Of a stretch of DNA of 6,525 nucleotides, positions 1 through 6,349 are shown piece by piece (within the stretch, counting starts at the first letter, position 1; each line of letters starts with the position of its first letter). The DNA is from JAMORN01 sp027063545 [NCBI: bacterium]. Lineage in GTDB: Bacteria > JAMORN01. Where the stretch lies: positions 1 to 6,525 of the forward strand of contig JAMORN010000150.1 in assembly GCA_027063545.1 (NCBI GenBank), read 5' to 3'. The notes beneath the pieces were generated by a model. The model was not told the origin of the DNA, searched no databases, and worked only from the letters and a program-made list of their open reading frames with translations. Position numbers and translations under genes: made by a program.

Positions 1-423
1 GAGGGCAATTTATTAAGACTTACTCATTCTATTGAATTTACTCGTCAACAATATAGAAGATATGTAAGGTATGAAGTAAGATTACCTGTTAAATTTAAAA
101 TTCATTTATCAGAGAAAAAAAGAAAACCTGAAGAACTTCAAGAAATATATGATGGAAGTATTATTGATATATCAGGAGGAGGGGTAAAATTTAAATCTCC
201 AATACCTTTATATAAGAATGATCAAATATACATATATGGTATGTGGGATAAATTAGAACTAAAATTTATAGCAAAAGTTTTAAGAGTCGTAGAAACAAAA
301 ACACAGGATAAAGTATTTTATATTGCAAATTGTGAGTTTGTAAATATAGATACAAAAATTAAGGAAAAAATAGTAAAGAAAATTTTCGATAAGATGCGAG
401 AAGATATAAAAATGTTAAGATAA
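1..423 (+). CDS. PilZ-domain c-di-GMP receptor, YcgR-like, C-terminal part (5' end outside window)
   Basis: The frame is open from base 1 to a TAA at 421-423, giving 140 residues with no start, so the gene begins upstream of the window. Numbering from the edge, residues 19-23 read RRYVR, the arginine (RxxxR) motif of PilZ domains, and residues 56-61 read DISGGG, the D/NxSxxG motif. Both fall at the expected spacing in a beta-rich segment ending near residue 115, followed by a short charged helix. In this family the two motifs together bind a c-di-GMP dimer. The residues before the arginine motif (LTHSIEFTRQQY) resemble the junction between the N-terminal YcgR/YpfB-type domain and PilZ, so the complete protein is probably a two-domain cytoplasmic receptor; that part is inference. 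The dGTPase gene starts 8 bp downstream. The nearby pilus genes suggest a motility role, but its partner cannot be read from the sequence. Confidence 0.85.
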   Translation, partial: EGNLLRLTHSIEFTRQQYRRYVRYEVRLPVKFKIHLSEKKRKPEELQEIYDGSIIDISGGGVKFKSPIPLYKNDQIYIYGMWDKLELKFIAKVLRVVETKTQDKVFYIANCEFVNIDTKIKEKIVKKIFDKMREDIKMLR

Positions 424-431
424 AAGATAGT

Positions 432-1763
432 ATGAAATTATTTACAAAAGATGAATATATAAAAAACGAATCTTTATTTTTGAATAAATGGGCAACTTTT
501 TCTTATGAATCTGAGAGAATATCTGAAGAAAGGGATTCAGATTTATTAAGAACAGACTTTCAAAGAGATAGAGATAGAATAATACATTCAAGAGCATTTA
601 AAAGGATGATGCATAAAACGCAAGTATATTCTTTTGTAGAATTTAGAAATGATCATACAAGAACTAGACTTTTACATTCTATAGAGGTTATGCAGCTTGC
701 AACCACTGTAGGAAGATCTTTAGGATTAAATAATGATTTAATAGAAGCAATAGCTTTAGGACATGATGTTGGTCATACTCCTTTTGGTCATTCTGGCGAA
801 TACATACTTCATAGGATAAGTAAAGGTAAAGAGGATATCAAAGAGTTACCAGAAGATATAATTGACTACTGGGGTTTTAAGCATAATCACCAAAGTTTAA
901 GAATTTTTGACAAGATTGAGAAAAGAAATGGTTTTGATGATATGAATTTGACTAATCAAACTAGAGAGGGAATATTAAAACATACAGAAATTAATTACTC
1001 GAAAAATAGATTCAAAGATTATAATGAAGTTTTATATAGAGATTTAGATTATTCAGCTCTTTTTTTAGATAAGGTTCCTTTTTTAGAAGCACAGGTTGTA
1101 TATATATGTGATGAAATTGCTCAACAAACACATGATTTAGAGGATGGTCTAAGGTTAAAAGATAAGAAAGAAGTTTTGGAGATTCTATCTGAATTAAGGC
1201 GAGAAATTAATTTTATTGATAATATATACAAACAATATAAAGAAAAATTAGAAAACATGGAGTATTATCAAGAAAGATATTTCATTGCCAAAAAAATTAT
1301 AGATGTTTTAATAAGGGATTTAATAGAAAATAGTGTAAAAAATTTATCATTTTATTATAAAAAAAATAAAAGCAAGAAAAGACCTGATCGATTTTTAATA
1401 ACCTTTTCTGAAGCAATAGAAAAGGATTTTTTAAAATTTAAAGAAAAAATATATAGACATTTTATAAATATAGATGAAATAAAAAAGATGGATAAGAAAG
1501 CAAAAGAGATTATTATTTTTCTTTTTAGATATTATTTAATTAATCCTTGGGAATTACCAGATTATACATCCCATAAGTTTAAGTATTCAAAAATAAGAGA
1601 GAATATAAAAATATTATCAGATGAAAGTAAGGAAGAGATAAAAAGAAAGATATATTCCAAGGAATTTTTTAGGGAGTTGATTGATTATATAGCAGGTATG
1701 ACAGATTTTTATGCTATAGATTTATATAACAAACTAAAAACTAAAAATGGAGTACTTTTATGA
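432..1763 (+). CDS. dgt: HD-domain deoxyguanosinetriphosphate triphosphohydrolase-like protein
   Basis: This 443-residue cytoplasmic protein belongs to the dGTPase family, which hydrolyses dGTP or other dNTPs to the deoxynucleoside plus triphosphate. Family signatures occur in order: RTDFQRDRDRIIHSRAFKRM (40-59), HKTQV (61-65), H82 in RLLHSIEV, the HD pair H111-D112 in GHDVGHTPFGH (110-120), HNHQS (151-155), EGILKH (179-184), the second metal aspartate D227 in YICDEIA, THDLEDG (233-239) and the C-terminal AGMTDFYAIDLY (421-432). The metal-binding set H82, H111, D112, D227 is complete, so it should be active. Residues 240-410 are lysine-rich and divergent. The ATG at 432 gives an N-terminus of normal length, but the Shine-Dalgarno is weak (AAGA at 424-427), which fits coupling to the PilZ gene 8 bp upstream. 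Its stop overlaps the next start. Substrate preference cannot be read from the sequence. The symbol denotes the family only. Confidence 0.93.
   Translation: MKLFTKDEYIKNESLFLNKWATFSYESERISEERDSDLLRTDFQRDRDRIIHSRAFKRMMHKTQVYSFVEFRNDHTRTRLLHSIEVMQLATTVGRSLGLNNDLIEAIALGHDVGHTPFGHSGEYILHRISKGKEDIKELPEDIIDYWGFKHNHQSLRIFDKIEKRNGFDDMNLTNQTREGILKHTEINYSKNRFKDYNEVLYRDLDYSALFLDKVPFLEAQVVYICDEIAQQTHDLEDGLRLKDKKEVLEILSELRREINFIDNIYKQYKEKLENMEYYQERYFIAKKIIDVLIRDLIENSVKNLSFYYKKNKSKKRPDRFLITFSEAIEKDFLKFKEKIYRHFINIDEIKKMDKKAKEIIIFLFRYYLINPWELPDYTSHKFKYSKIRENIKILSDESKEEIKRKIYSKEFFRELIDYIAGMTDFYAIDLYNKLKTKNGVLL
1749..1752 (+). promoter_or_regulatory. Ribosome binding site for the small membrane protein
   Basis: GGAG lies inside the last codons of the dGTPase gene, 7 nt before the ATG at 1760. 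It supports that start and an ATGA stop/start overlap, a classic arrangement for translational coupling. Confidence 0.6.
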
Positions 1764-2149
1764 AATATAAGATAACTCTTATTTTAATATTTTTAACATT
1801 ATTTTTTTCAGGATATTATTCTTATAAATATATTCAAAATATAAAAAAAGAAAAAAGTTTAGTTTTTGATATGTTATTAGATGAAGCAGAAGGGAATATG
1901 AGTGTATTTTTAATGGGTATTGATACTTTAAATATAGAAAATATAAGAAATAGAAAAGAATATATTACAAAAAATGATACTATTTTATCCAAGATAATTG
2001 TTAAAAAAAATAATGATACACTTTATATTAATAGTATAGTACAAAGCTTAAAATTTAAGGGTTTAAAGAGGGTGGTTAGGTCTGTTGTTATAGTAGAAAG
2101 GGATTCTTTAGGTAACAAAAGATACAGATTGAAAAAAATAGAAAATTAG
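1760..2149 (+). CDS. Small membrane-anchored protein of unknown function
   Basis: I do not recognise this 129-residue protein. After MKYK comes one hydrophobic segment (about residues 4-21, ITLILIFLTLFF and onward), then a basic stretch (KKEKS) and about 95 mostly polar residues rich in K, N, I and D. By charge alone (MKYK before the segment) the N-terminus should stay inside, with the rest in the periplasm on an uncleaved anchor or after signal peptide cleavage. There is no cysteine, so it is not a lipoprotein, and no prepilin cleavage motif (G followed by F/M and E at +5). The C-terminal half alternates short beta-like stretches (DTLYINSIVQSL, RVVRSVVIVERD). The start overlaps the dGTPase stop by four bases (ATGA) and has GGAG 7 nt upstream, so expression is probably coupled. 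It precedes the pilM promoter region by 82 bp. A role with the pilus machine is possible from position only. Confidence 0.75.
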   Translation: MKYKITLILIFLTLFFSGYYSYKYIQNIKKEKSLVFDMLLDEAEGNMSVFLMGIDTLNIENIRNRKEYITKNDTILSKIIVKKNNDTLYINSIVQSLKFKGLKRVVRSVVIVERDSLGNKRYRLKKIEN

Positions 2150-2162
2150 AGTAAAAAATTAC

Positions 2163-2191
2163 TTGCTATTGCTTTTTTTTGAAATTATAAT
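2163..2191 (+). promoter_or_regulatory. Sigma-70-type promoter upstream of pilM (P1)
   Basis: TTGCTA (2163-2168, 4 of 6 to the -35 consensus) and a perfect TATAAT (2186-2191) are separated by 17 bp. A T8 run fills the middle of the spacer. Transcription would start near 2198, about 34 nt before the pilM ATG. It lies in the only real intergenic gap of the window, which strengthens the call, although A/T-rich DNA makes chance matches common. Confidence 0.6.
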
Positions 2192-2208
2192 TTATTTTAA
2201 AATATAAC
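2179..2208 (+). promoter_or_regulatory. Second, overlapping promoter candidate for pilM (P2)
   Basis: TTGAAA (2179-2184, 5 of 6) and TATAAC (2203-2208, 5 of 6) are separated by 18 bp. The -35 of this candidate sits inside the spacer of P1, so the two could not be occupied together. The start would be near 2215, leaving a leader of only about 17 nt. It could also be a chance match in A/T-rich DNA. Confidence 0.35.
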
Positions 2209-2231
2209 ACTCAAAAAATAAAGAGAAGAAT

Positions 2232-3347
2232 ATGAAAGTTTTATGGGATATCCTACTAAATAGAACTTATACTGTTGGCATTGATATAGGATCCAGTATA
2301 TTAAAGTTGGTTCAGGTGCTTCATCAAAAAGATAAGGATATTTTAACATATTTAAGTATGAAGGAATTACCAGAAGGTGTAATAGAAGATGGGCAAATAA
2401 AAGATAGAGAAAAGCTATATGAGAATTTGGAAAGTCTAATAAGAGAAGCTGAGGAGTCTATAGGTAAAATAAAGAATGTTGTTTTCACAATAACAAGTTC
2501 TGTAAATAAAGGTATATTTATAGATAGGGTAGAGGATACTATATCCAAAAAAGAAGATATAACAGAATGGGTAAGTAATATAATCACTCAAAGAAATTAT
2601 GCCTCTGCAGAGGAGAATATAACTTTTGATTATAAAATTATAGATAAAGAGGCTTCTCCACAAGATGATACAATGAGAATAAAAGCTATAGTTGTAACAA
2701 TAAAAGATAGTATAGTTCATGGATTTGTGAATGTATTAAAAGATTTAGAAATTAATCCTATGGTTATGGATATAGAGCCGTTAGCTGTTTTTAATGTATG
2801 GTATGTACAAAAACTTCCGGAAGATTTAAATAAAGCGATAATGATAGTAAATATAGGAGAGGTAAATAGTGAGGCTATACTAGTAAATGGGGGAGAGTTT
2901 ATAACATCAAGAACAATGAGTGCTGGTACAGGAGCTTTTATAAGAGATTTACAGACAAATTTAAAGATATCAAGAGAAGAAGCTATTTCTATATTAAAAG
3001 GTGATTTACCTGATGGAATAGATGAATCGATCGCTGATGAGGTAGTATTCTATAATGCAGAGGAATTTACAGGAAATATTGATATGACCCTAAGGCATTT
3101 TAATAATGAGATTTTGAAAAAAGAGACAAATGTTCAAAAAATTGTATTAACAGGAGGGGGAGCAACAATATTTAAATTTGATAAATTTGTTGAAAGAAGA
3201 TTAAAAATACCAACACATATATTAAATCCTTTTAATTCTATTGAGATTGATGAGGATTTAGAAATAGATACAGAAGGATTAAAACAAATTTTACCATTGT
3301 TTACAACAGTAATAGGATTAGGTTTAAGAAGAATAGAAGAGGTATAA
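2232..3347 (+). CDS. pilM: Type IV pilus assembly protein PilM, actin-like ATPase
   Basis: PilM is a cytoplasmic FtsA/actin-fold protein that binds the N-terminal tail of PilN and links the alignment complex to the pilus motors. The 371-residue product is of normal family length. The phosphate-1 loop is VGIDIGSSILKL (15-26), the phosphate-2 region is IVNIGEVNSEAILV (205-218) and the adenosine motif is VLTGGGATI (305-313). SAGTGAFIRDL (230-240) and the C-terminal PLFTTVIGLGLR (355-366) also fit PilM. One oddity is N207 where relatives usually have Asp in the DxG of phosphate-2. No membrane segment is seen. The ATG at 2232 leaves the usual short leader before the first strand, and a weak purine-rich AAGAGAAG (2221-2228) precedes it. 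It is first in the pilMNO-pilP-like-pilQ cluster, behind the likely promoter, and pilN begins 6 bp after its stop. Confidence 0.95.
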   Translation: MKVLWDILLNRTYTVGIDIGSSILKLVQVLHQKDKDILTYLSMKELPEGVIEDGQIKDREKLYENLESLIREAEESIGKIKNVVFTITSSVNKGIFIDRVEDTISKKEDITEWVSNIITQRNYASAEENITFDYKIIDKEASPQDDTMRIKAIVVTIKDSIVHGFVNVLKDLEINPMVMDIEPLAVFNVWYVQKLPEDLNKAIMIVNIGEVNSEAILVNGGEFITSRTMSAGTGAFIRDLQTNLKISREEAISILKGDLPDGIDESIADEVVFYNAEEFTGNIDMTLRHFNNEILKKETNVQKIVLTGGGATIFKFDKFVERRLKIPTHILNPFNSIEIDEDLEIDTEGLKQILPLFTTVIGLGLRRIEEV

Positions 3348-3353
3348 TATAAA

Positions 3354-3989
3354 ATGGCAAAATCTAATTTATATTTTGAATTAAATTTATTGCCTTCAGA
3401 ATATGGCGGCGGAAAAAGGTACAGATGGATTAGGGGAGAGCAGGTTTTAATAGGTGCACTTTCTTTATTATTACTCTTTTTTATTTTTTATTTGAGTTAT
3501 GAGGATATGAATAATAGGATAGAAGAATTGGAATATAATATAAGTATTATAAATGCTCAAATAGAGGCAAATAAGGATATTAATATAAAGATTAAAAAGT
3601 TAAAAGAGAAAAAAGCTAAAATAATGAAAAAAATTAATGCTTTAAAACAGATTGATATAGATAGGGCTAAGTGGGTAAAACTTCTTGAGTTATTTGAAAA
3701 ATATTTACCTGATAATACATGGTTAACACTTTTAAAACAGGAAAAGACAGATTTAAAGAAAATTAGAGTAGAAGGTTTTACATATTCTTTTGATGCTATA
3801 GCCCAGTATATAACAGAATTAAATTCAGATACATTAGTATCTGATGTAAAATTGAATACAGTACTGCAAACAAAATATAGAAAAGAAGATGTATATAAAT
3901 TTGTTTTATATGTAATTTTAAAACAGAAAAAATTAGGACAGTTAGATGGAACTAAATTGGGAAACACTCAAACAGCCAAAAGTAATTAA
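3354..3989 (+). CDS. pilN: Type IV pilus inner-membrane protein PilN
   Basis: PilN is a bitopic inner-membrane protein that joins cytoplasmic PilM to periplasmic PilO and PilP. The short cytoplasmic tail carries FELNLLPSEY (8-17), matching the INLLP-type peptide that PilN inserts into PilM. A single transmembrane helix follows (about 30-48), then a coiled coil rich in E, I and K (about 50-100). A PilN-family ferredoxin-like domain spans about 104-191, including LPDNTWLTLL (118-127) and IRVEGFTYSFDAIAQYI (137-153). The 211-residue length is usual. A short polar tail (about 192-211) is encoded in DNA partly shared with pilO. The start is 6 bp after the pilM stop, with AAGAGG (3337-3342) 11 nt before the ATG, a slightly long spacing. 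Identification rests on motifs, topology and gene order together. Confidence 0.93.
   Translation: MAKSNLYFELNLLPSEYGGGKRYRWIRGEQVLIGALSLLLLFFIFYLSYEDMNNRIEELEYNISIINAQIEANKDINIKIKKLKEKKAKIMKKINALKQIDIDRAKWVKLLELFEKYLPDNTWLTLLKQEKTDLKKIRVEGFTYSFDAIAQYITELNSDTLVSDVKLNTVLQTKYRKEDVYKFVLYVILKQKKLGQLDGTKLGNTQTAKSN
3935..3938 (+). promoter_or_regulatory. Ribosome binding site that sets the pilO start inside pilN
   Basis: AGGA ends 7 nt before the ATG at 3946 and lies within pilN. It decides the pilO start: the next in-frame start codons (TTG near 4000) fall inside the membrane helix and would remove the cytoplasmic tail and half the anchor. Confidence 0.6.
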
Positions 3990-4530
3990 TTATTTAATTT
4001 TGGCTGTTATTTTGGTGATTTTGTCTTTTATGTATTATAAATTGGTTTATGTACCATTACAAATGAAAATAGCTTCGTTAGAAAAAGAGTTAGAAAAAAA
4101 GAGTAAAGAGCTTGAAACAATCAGAGAAATGAAAAAAAATCTTGTAAATTTACAAAATGAAGTAAAAAAAGCAGAAATTGAATTAGAAAAATTAAAATCA
4201 ATGTTCCCGGAAAAGAAAGAGGTTGCTAGATTAATGTTTGATATAACAAAGCTAGCAAAGTTTCATAACATAATGATAGTAAGATTTTTGCCTGTTGGTG
4301 ATATTACAAAACCTTACTATATGGAATATAAATATTCTTTAGAAGTTAAAGGTCGTTATCATAATCTTGGGGCATTTTTAGCTGATATGGCAAATTTGAC
4401 ATTGATAATAAATACAGATAAATTAGAGATAAAAGCATTGAATTTCAAGAATGTTGAAGATTTCGAAAATATAAATGAAACATTAAAAGCAAGTATGGAA
4501 ATAACAACATATTCATCAAAAAAAGAGTAA
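3946..4530 (+). CDS. pilO: Type IV pilus inner-membrane protein PilO
   Basis: PilO is a bitopic inner-membrane protein that pairs with PilN through periplasmic coiled coils and ferredoxin-like folds. The 194-residue product has a short cytoplasmic tail (MELNWETLKQPK), one transmembrane helix (about 13-36), a long charged coiled coil (about 40-87, with KEVKK/ELEKLKS-like heptads) and a PilO-family domain. The latter includes MFPEKKEVARLMFDI (86-100), a variable loop, YKYSLEVKGRYHNLGAFLAD (128-147) and a terminal strand MEITTYS (184-190). The reading frame overlaps the end of pilN by 44 nt. AGGA 7 nt upstream and the canonical N-terminal tail favour this overlapping start. The next gene begins 4 bp after the stop. 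The identification is firm from topology, domain signature and position after pilN. Confidence 0.93.
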   Translation: MELNWETLKQPKVINYLILAVILVILSFMYYKLVYVPLQMKIASLEKELEKKSKELETIREMKKNLVNLQNEVKKAEIELEKLKSMFPEKKEVARLMFDITKLAKFHNIMIVRFLPVGDITKPYYMEYKYSLEVKGRYHNLGAFLADMANLTLIINTDKLEIKALNFKNVEDFENINETLKASMEITTYSSKKE

Positions 4531-4534
4531 GGAT

Positions 4535-6331
4535 ATGAAAAGAATAGTAGTAATTTTTTTAATGTATTTTTTGGTGTTTAATCTTTCAATAAATGGGGGG
4601 AGGCTATCATCTATAGATATTGAAGAAAATGGTAATGTAGTTGTTAAGGTAAATTATGATTATTCTAAGGATGATATAGATAAATTAACCTATAAGAAGT
4701 TAAAAAAGCCTGATAGAATATTTATAGATTTTATTGATATTGATACAAATAATATAAAAAATTTTATAAGGAAATTTGAAAATACACAGGTGATAAAAGG
4801 TGTAAAATTATGGTATCACAAAGAGTTATTAGGAAATAAAAATGTATATAGATTTGTTATTGAATATGACAGAGATAAAGTTAAAAATTATAATATTGTG
4901 TTTTTAGAAAATAAGGTGGTATTAACTTTCTATCCTAAGAAAAATATAAAGAGTGAATTTTTTTGGAGTACAAATAAGAATAAAACTTATAATTTAGTAA
5001 AAGCAAATAAGAAAAAAGAATATAATATTTCATTAATAGATATAAGCTACTATAATGTTGGAGATTATCAGGATATAGTTTTTGAATTTAATGGGGATGT
5101 TCCTAAGTATGATATATTAAAAAATAATGATTCAGAAATATTATTAAAATTTTATTCAATAAAAAATTCTGTAGCATCTTATTCTAAAATATATCAATTT
5201 AAAAATTCAATATATGATATTATTGAATTTTTAGGAGAGGATAATGGAAATATAATGTTTAAGATTTCATTGGCACCTCCTAATACAATTAATAATGTAA
5301 ATATGTTAAGTATAGAAAGAGACAAAAAGCTTATAATAACTGGACAAGGAAAAACAGAAGTTAATGAGTATACATATTTAAACATAAAAAGAATATGGAA
5401 TAAATTAAAAGAAAAGTTACCTAGTATAAAAAATATTTCAATAGTAAATGAAGTAAAAGCTCAAGAAATAGAGGATTTAACAAGTATAAAAGAGCCTAAA
5501 GTAGAAGAAAAAACTGGAGAACAGAAAAAGTATATAGAGATAATAAAGGATTCAATTAACATAAGAAAAGGTCCAGGTATAAATTATGATATTTTAGCTA
5601 TAGGGTTAAAAGGGGAAAAATATGAGGTTGTAGGTTTTAAATTAGGATTCTATAAAATTAAGTATAAAGATGGAAGAATTGGTTGGGTATACATGAGTTT
5701 ATGTAAACCTTTATACGAGAGTGAATTGACAGGACCTGAATATATTGTTACAGGCAATAGAGTAAATTTAAGAAGGATTCCATCTTTAAAATCTAAAATT
5801 ATAAAGAGATTAAATAAGAATGATATAGTATACGTTTTAAAAGAAAAAGGTAAATGGGTTAAGGTAAAAACAGAGGATAATACAATAGGGTGGGTATATA
5901 AAAAGTTTATTAGAAATTATAAAGAAGCTCAACTTGAATCTATAAAATTGAATAAAGAAGCAAAATTAGCGAAGGATACAATTGGTTCAATTATATCTTC
6001 AAAAAAGAAAAAAGTAAAGTTTGTTGTTTATTCCAATAGAGATCCATTTTTACCAATTTTAAAAGAAGATTTAAAATTAGAGGGTGGACCAGAGGTTGAC
6101 AAATTAACATTAGTGGGTATAATATATGATAAATATGATAAAATAGCATTATTTGAGCTTAAAAAAGGTCCTAAAAGTGAAGGTAAAACGATATTTACAA
6201 TGAGAGAAGGTGATAAAGTAAAAAATGGTAAATTATTTAAAATATATGAGGATAAAGTAGTATTTTTGATTACTTTATTTGGCGTAACAAAAACATATAC
6301 TTTAAAATTAGAAAAGGACGATAAAAGATAG
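4535..6331 (+). CDS. PilP-type pilus protein fused to two AMIN-like and two SH3b domains
   Basis: This 598-residue exported protein sits where pilP normally lies. An N-terminal signal sequence or anchor (about 3-19, after MKR) lacks both a lipobox Cys and a clear AxA site. An AMIN-like domain spans about 24-134, with KLKKPDRIFIDFIDID (55-70) matching its P-x-R-hhhD core. A weaker AMIN-like unit spans about 165-270. A charged linker (about 285-331) leads to two bacterial SH3 domains, about 332-393 (INIRKGPGINYDI, IGWVY) and 403-461 (VNLRRIPS, IGWVY). After a basic linker (463-496), a PilP-like domain (about 497-593) shows SNRDPFLPI, LTLVGIIYD, REGDKV and KIYEDKVVFLI. In known systems PilP links PilN/PilO to the secretin's N0 domain, and AMIN and SH3b domains bind peptidoglycan or cell-wall partners; a wall-anchored connector is my inference. 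AGAG at 4524-4527 is a weak RBS. Usual PilP is about 170-180 residues. PilP assignment is moderately sure. Confidence 0.8.
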   Translation: MKRIVVIFLMYFLVFNLSINGGRLSSIDIEENGNVVVKVNYDYSKDDIDKLTYKKLKKPDRIFIDFIDIDTNNIKNFIRKFENTQVIKGVKLWYHKELLGNKNVYRFVIEYDRDKVKNYNIVFLENKVVLTFYPKKNIKSEFFWSTNKNKTYNLVKANKKKEYNISLIDISYYNVGDYQDIVFEFNGDVPKYDILKNNDSEILLKFYSIKNSVASYSKIYQFKNSIYDIIEFLGEDNGNIMFKISLAPPNTINNVNMLSIERDKKLIITGQGKTEVNEYTYLNIKRIWNKLKEKLPSIKNISIVNEVKAQEIEDLTSIKEPKVEEKTGEQKKYIEIIKDSINIRKGPGINYDILAIGLKGEKYEVVGFKLGFYKIKYKDGRIGWVYMSLCKPLYESELTGPEYIVTGNRVNLRRIPSLKSKIIKRLNKNDIVYVLKEKGKWVKVKTEDNTIGWVYKKFIRNYKEAQLESIKLNKEAKLAKDTIGSIISSKKKKVKFVVYSNRDPFLPILKEDLKLEGGPEVDKLTLVGIIYDKYDKIALFELKKGPKSEGKTIFTMREGDKVKNGKLFKIYEDKVVFLITLFGVTKTYTLKLEKDDKR

Positions 6332-6337
6332 AATAAC

Positions 6338-6343
6338 GGGAGA
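6338..6343 (+). promoter_or_regulatory. Ribosome binding site of the secretin gene
   Basis: GGGAGA is the strongest Shine-Dalgarno match in the window, 6 nt before the ATG at 6350, in the 18-bp gap after the PilP-type gene. It supports this start and therefore the short N-terminus of the secretin. It may also give the secretin higher translation than its neighbours. Confidence 0.65.
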
Positions 6344-6349
6344 TATATT

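Noticed and set aside
241-423. A 60-codon gene starting at the ATG at 241
   Set aside because: The frame is open back to base 1, and the upstream part carries both PilZ motifs (R19-R23 and D56-G61). The ATG at 241 is an internal Met of the PilZ domain with no good ribosome binding site.
1760-1830. Prepilin (minor pilin) signal in the small protein
   Set aside because: There is no G-[F/M] cleavage site and no Glu at +5 after it. The hydrophobic stretch starts right after MKYK, as in an ordinary signal anchor.
2154-2180. Possible terminator: A6 run, short loop and T8 run
   Set aside because: The only stem would be A:T pairs without any G:C, which would not make a stable hairpin. The T-run fits the spacer of the promoter better.
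2324-2720. Two overlapping open frames on the - strand within pilM
   Set aside because: They lie wholly inside a well-supported gene, are rich in S, F, Y and I as expected of reverse complements of A/T-rich coding DNA, and show no recognisable domain.
3557-3967. A 136-codon open frame on the - strand inside pilN
   Set aside because: It mirrors the pilN coiled coil and ferredoxin-like domain; its Phe/Ser/Ile-rich product has no family signature.
5528-5917. Tandem DNA repeat encoding the two SH3b domains
   Set aside because: The two domains share only short motifs (N-x-R near the start, IGWVY near the end). The DNA is too diverged to call a recent repeat.
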